The notes under the pieces were generated by a model. That model was not told the DNA's origin. It did not search any database and worked only from the letters and a program-made list of their open reading frames with translations. From NCBI GenBank assembly GCA_032690845.1, contig CM064431.1:26728300-26792299 (forward strand): a stretch of DNA of 64,000 nucleotides, given 5' to 3'. Source of the stretch: Eleusine coracana subsp. coracana (Eukaryota; Streptophyta; Magnoliopsida; Poales; Poaceae). Of the stretch, positions 62,775-64,000 are shown piece after piece (the stretch's first letter is position 1; the number at the start of each line of letters is the position of its first letter). Position numbers and translations under genes: made by a program.

Positions 62775-64000
62775 TTAGATAGCGTCAACAAAATGGACAT
62801 TGATGTAAAGCTTCTTCATAAAATCAACGAACCTTGCAAATTGCTTGTCGTGTTGCCGCGCTCTTTCTGTCTTTGTCAGTAGTTGAGTATCCAGGAACGT
62901 GGCAGCGCCATGCTCTTCTGTCTCCACGCCCATTTTCAAACCAAAGAGGTCAACATCCTCCTCGCGCTGATCGGCACTTTCAGGGAGCCGATCGGCGCTG
63001 ACAGGATCATCGCGTCGATCGGCGCGGGGCTTCTTTGCTCCCGTAGAGTGTTCTGGATCTTCTGTTTGCTCTCCTGACCGCGTAGCTATTGCCTTCAACT
63101 GCTCTACAGACATCGTATTGCCAGGAATAGCCCCTTTGTTGCCTTGAATGGCTTGCAATAGTTGTCCCATCTGTTGCTCCATAATCTGGTATGCTTCAAA
63201 ATCTACTCATTGGAGCTCCCAATTTCTATCACCTTGTCATTAATTCCCTCAAGGACACGATCAATCTCCTTGAATTTAGCTTGATTGTCGTTGTTGATCT
63301 TCTCTTGAGCTTGGAAGAACTCATGACATTGGAGACGAAATGGGATAGAATTTTGCATGGACGAACTAGGAGAGAAACTCCTTTATTGCTGATATTGGGG
63401 CTTCCATCCACTATTCTTCATATATTCTAGCATCTTTATCTCTTCAGAGCAATCTTTCTGCACATGACCAAATTCTCCACACTCACTACATGTGGAGCGC
63501 GATTCCGCCAGCTTGAGTGTCTCTTCCTTAGGGATATGAAGATTATTATCCAACCTCCTTTGAATAGCATCGAGGCGATCTATAATCAAGTCTTCCTAAG
63601 TCTTCTCAATCACACTCTTTGCTACTCCTTTTGAAGGTTGCAAATTCCTTGAGCTTCTCTCACCATCCCACGATTGATTTTTAGCTAGCAACTTGATCAA
63701 ATTCTTAGCTTCGGTGGAGGTTTTTGACATGAATGATCCTGCAGCTGAGGCGTCCAAGTGTTGATGTGATAGAAGATTCAATCCTGTGTAGAACTTCTCA
63801 ACAACTTCTCCAACCGTCAGACCATGATGAGGGCATGCATCCATATATTCATTGTATCTTTCCCATGCTTCTCCAATGCTCTCATCAATATTCTGTGTAA
63901 ATCCAAGAATCTTATTTTTCAAAGCTTGAGTCTTACCAGGAGGGAAGTATTTGACCAAGAATTCAGCTGCTAACGTGTTCCACACCGTTTTTACTGGGTT
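62775..64000 (-). pseudogene. gag: gag of Athila copy C, continuing past the right edge
   Basis: From the right edge: LAAEFLVKYFPPGKTQALKN, IGEAWERYNEYMDACPHHGL, VEKFYTGLNLLSHQHLDASA and NLIKLLAKNQSWDG, then one TAG at 63596-63598, a single CCHC knuckle (CSECGEFGHVQKDC, about 63480), and a long hydrophilic part with a TAA at about 63383 and a frame change between about 63340 and 63180. The last part (63182-62775) has GNTMSVEQLKAIATRSGEQ, typical of the end of Athila gag. Three palindromes in the coding sequence (62964, 62986, 63012) are read as Ala-Asp-Arg/Gln motifs. The intact stretch near 63760 shows the sequence into which copy B inserted in copy A. Confidence 0.85.
62964..63025. promoter_or_regulatory. 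Three palindromes inside gag of copy C
   Basis: GCGCTGATCGGCAC (62964), GAGCCGATCGGCGC (62986) and GCGTCGATCGGCGC (63012), spaced 22 and 26 bp. On the coding strand they give the Ala-Asp-Arg-type peptides RADRRDDPVSADRLPESADQ. Confidence 0.55.

Larger units (their letters stand above)
57568..64000 (-). mobile_element. Athila-type element lacking RT and integrase (copy C), continues right
   Basis: Minus-strand order from right: gag (64000-62775), protease (62744-62136), 1.3 kb without genes, an extra ORF (60829-59219), non-coding DNA, polypurine tract and 3' LTR (58274-57568). The 5' LTR lies beyond the window. There is no reverse transcriptase, RNase H or integrase between the protease stop at 62136 and the extra ORF, so this is a non-autonomous derivative. 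It belongs to the same family as copies A and B by LTR end, gag and palindromes. Confidence 0.85.

Overview
The window is plant genomic DNA built almost entirely of transposable elements, and I see no host gene I would defend. Plant retrotransposon lineages (Athila, Tat, Tekay/Del-like Ty3-gypsy; SIRE-like Ty1-copia), two Mutator-like (MULE) transposases, a CACTA terminus and a Stowaway-type MITE point to a large grass genome. A panicoid grass and a pericentromeric or gene-poor location are guesses. Nearly every element is broken by stops, frameshifts or nested insertions.

Layout. 1-3080: 3' end of an Athila-type element on + (copy B), inserted in opposite orientation into the gag of a second member (copy A, 3081-5422, -). 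Copy A in turn cuts a Tat/RIRE2-like element (5423-10069, -) at a 48-bp tandem array. 10240-13556 (+) and 14274-16720 (-): two degraded MULE transposase genes arranged tail to tail. 16823-18482: solo SIRE LTR. 18483-26551: low-information DNA with LTR fragments, including a Tekay/Del-type LTR (20922-23441). 26552-29370: solo Tekay/Del-type LTR. 30112-48414: a SIRE-like copia element (-) split by an Athila-lineage element (36452-44889, +) with two 1200-bp LTRs and a perfect CCGGT target duplication. 50074-53406: a Stowaway-type MITE interrupted by a small copia element, itself interrupted by a CACTA end. 53880-57567: a third Tekay/Del-type LTR. 57568-64000: a further Athila-type element (copy C, -) that carries gag, protease and an extra ORF but no reverse transcriptase or integrase.

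The most striking signal is not a gene. Three unrelated LTR families here (the Athila copies A/B/C, the inner Athila element, and the SIRE element) each carry their own CG-rich palindrome, mostly in pairs about 16-24 bp apart and repeatedly placed upstream of the LTR TATA box. In copies A/B/C the 14-bp palindrome GCGCCGATCGGCGC and its near-copies occur about 30 times, in LTRs, untranslated DNA and coding DNA, and are read in different reading frames. Selection therefore appears to act on the DNA, not the protein.
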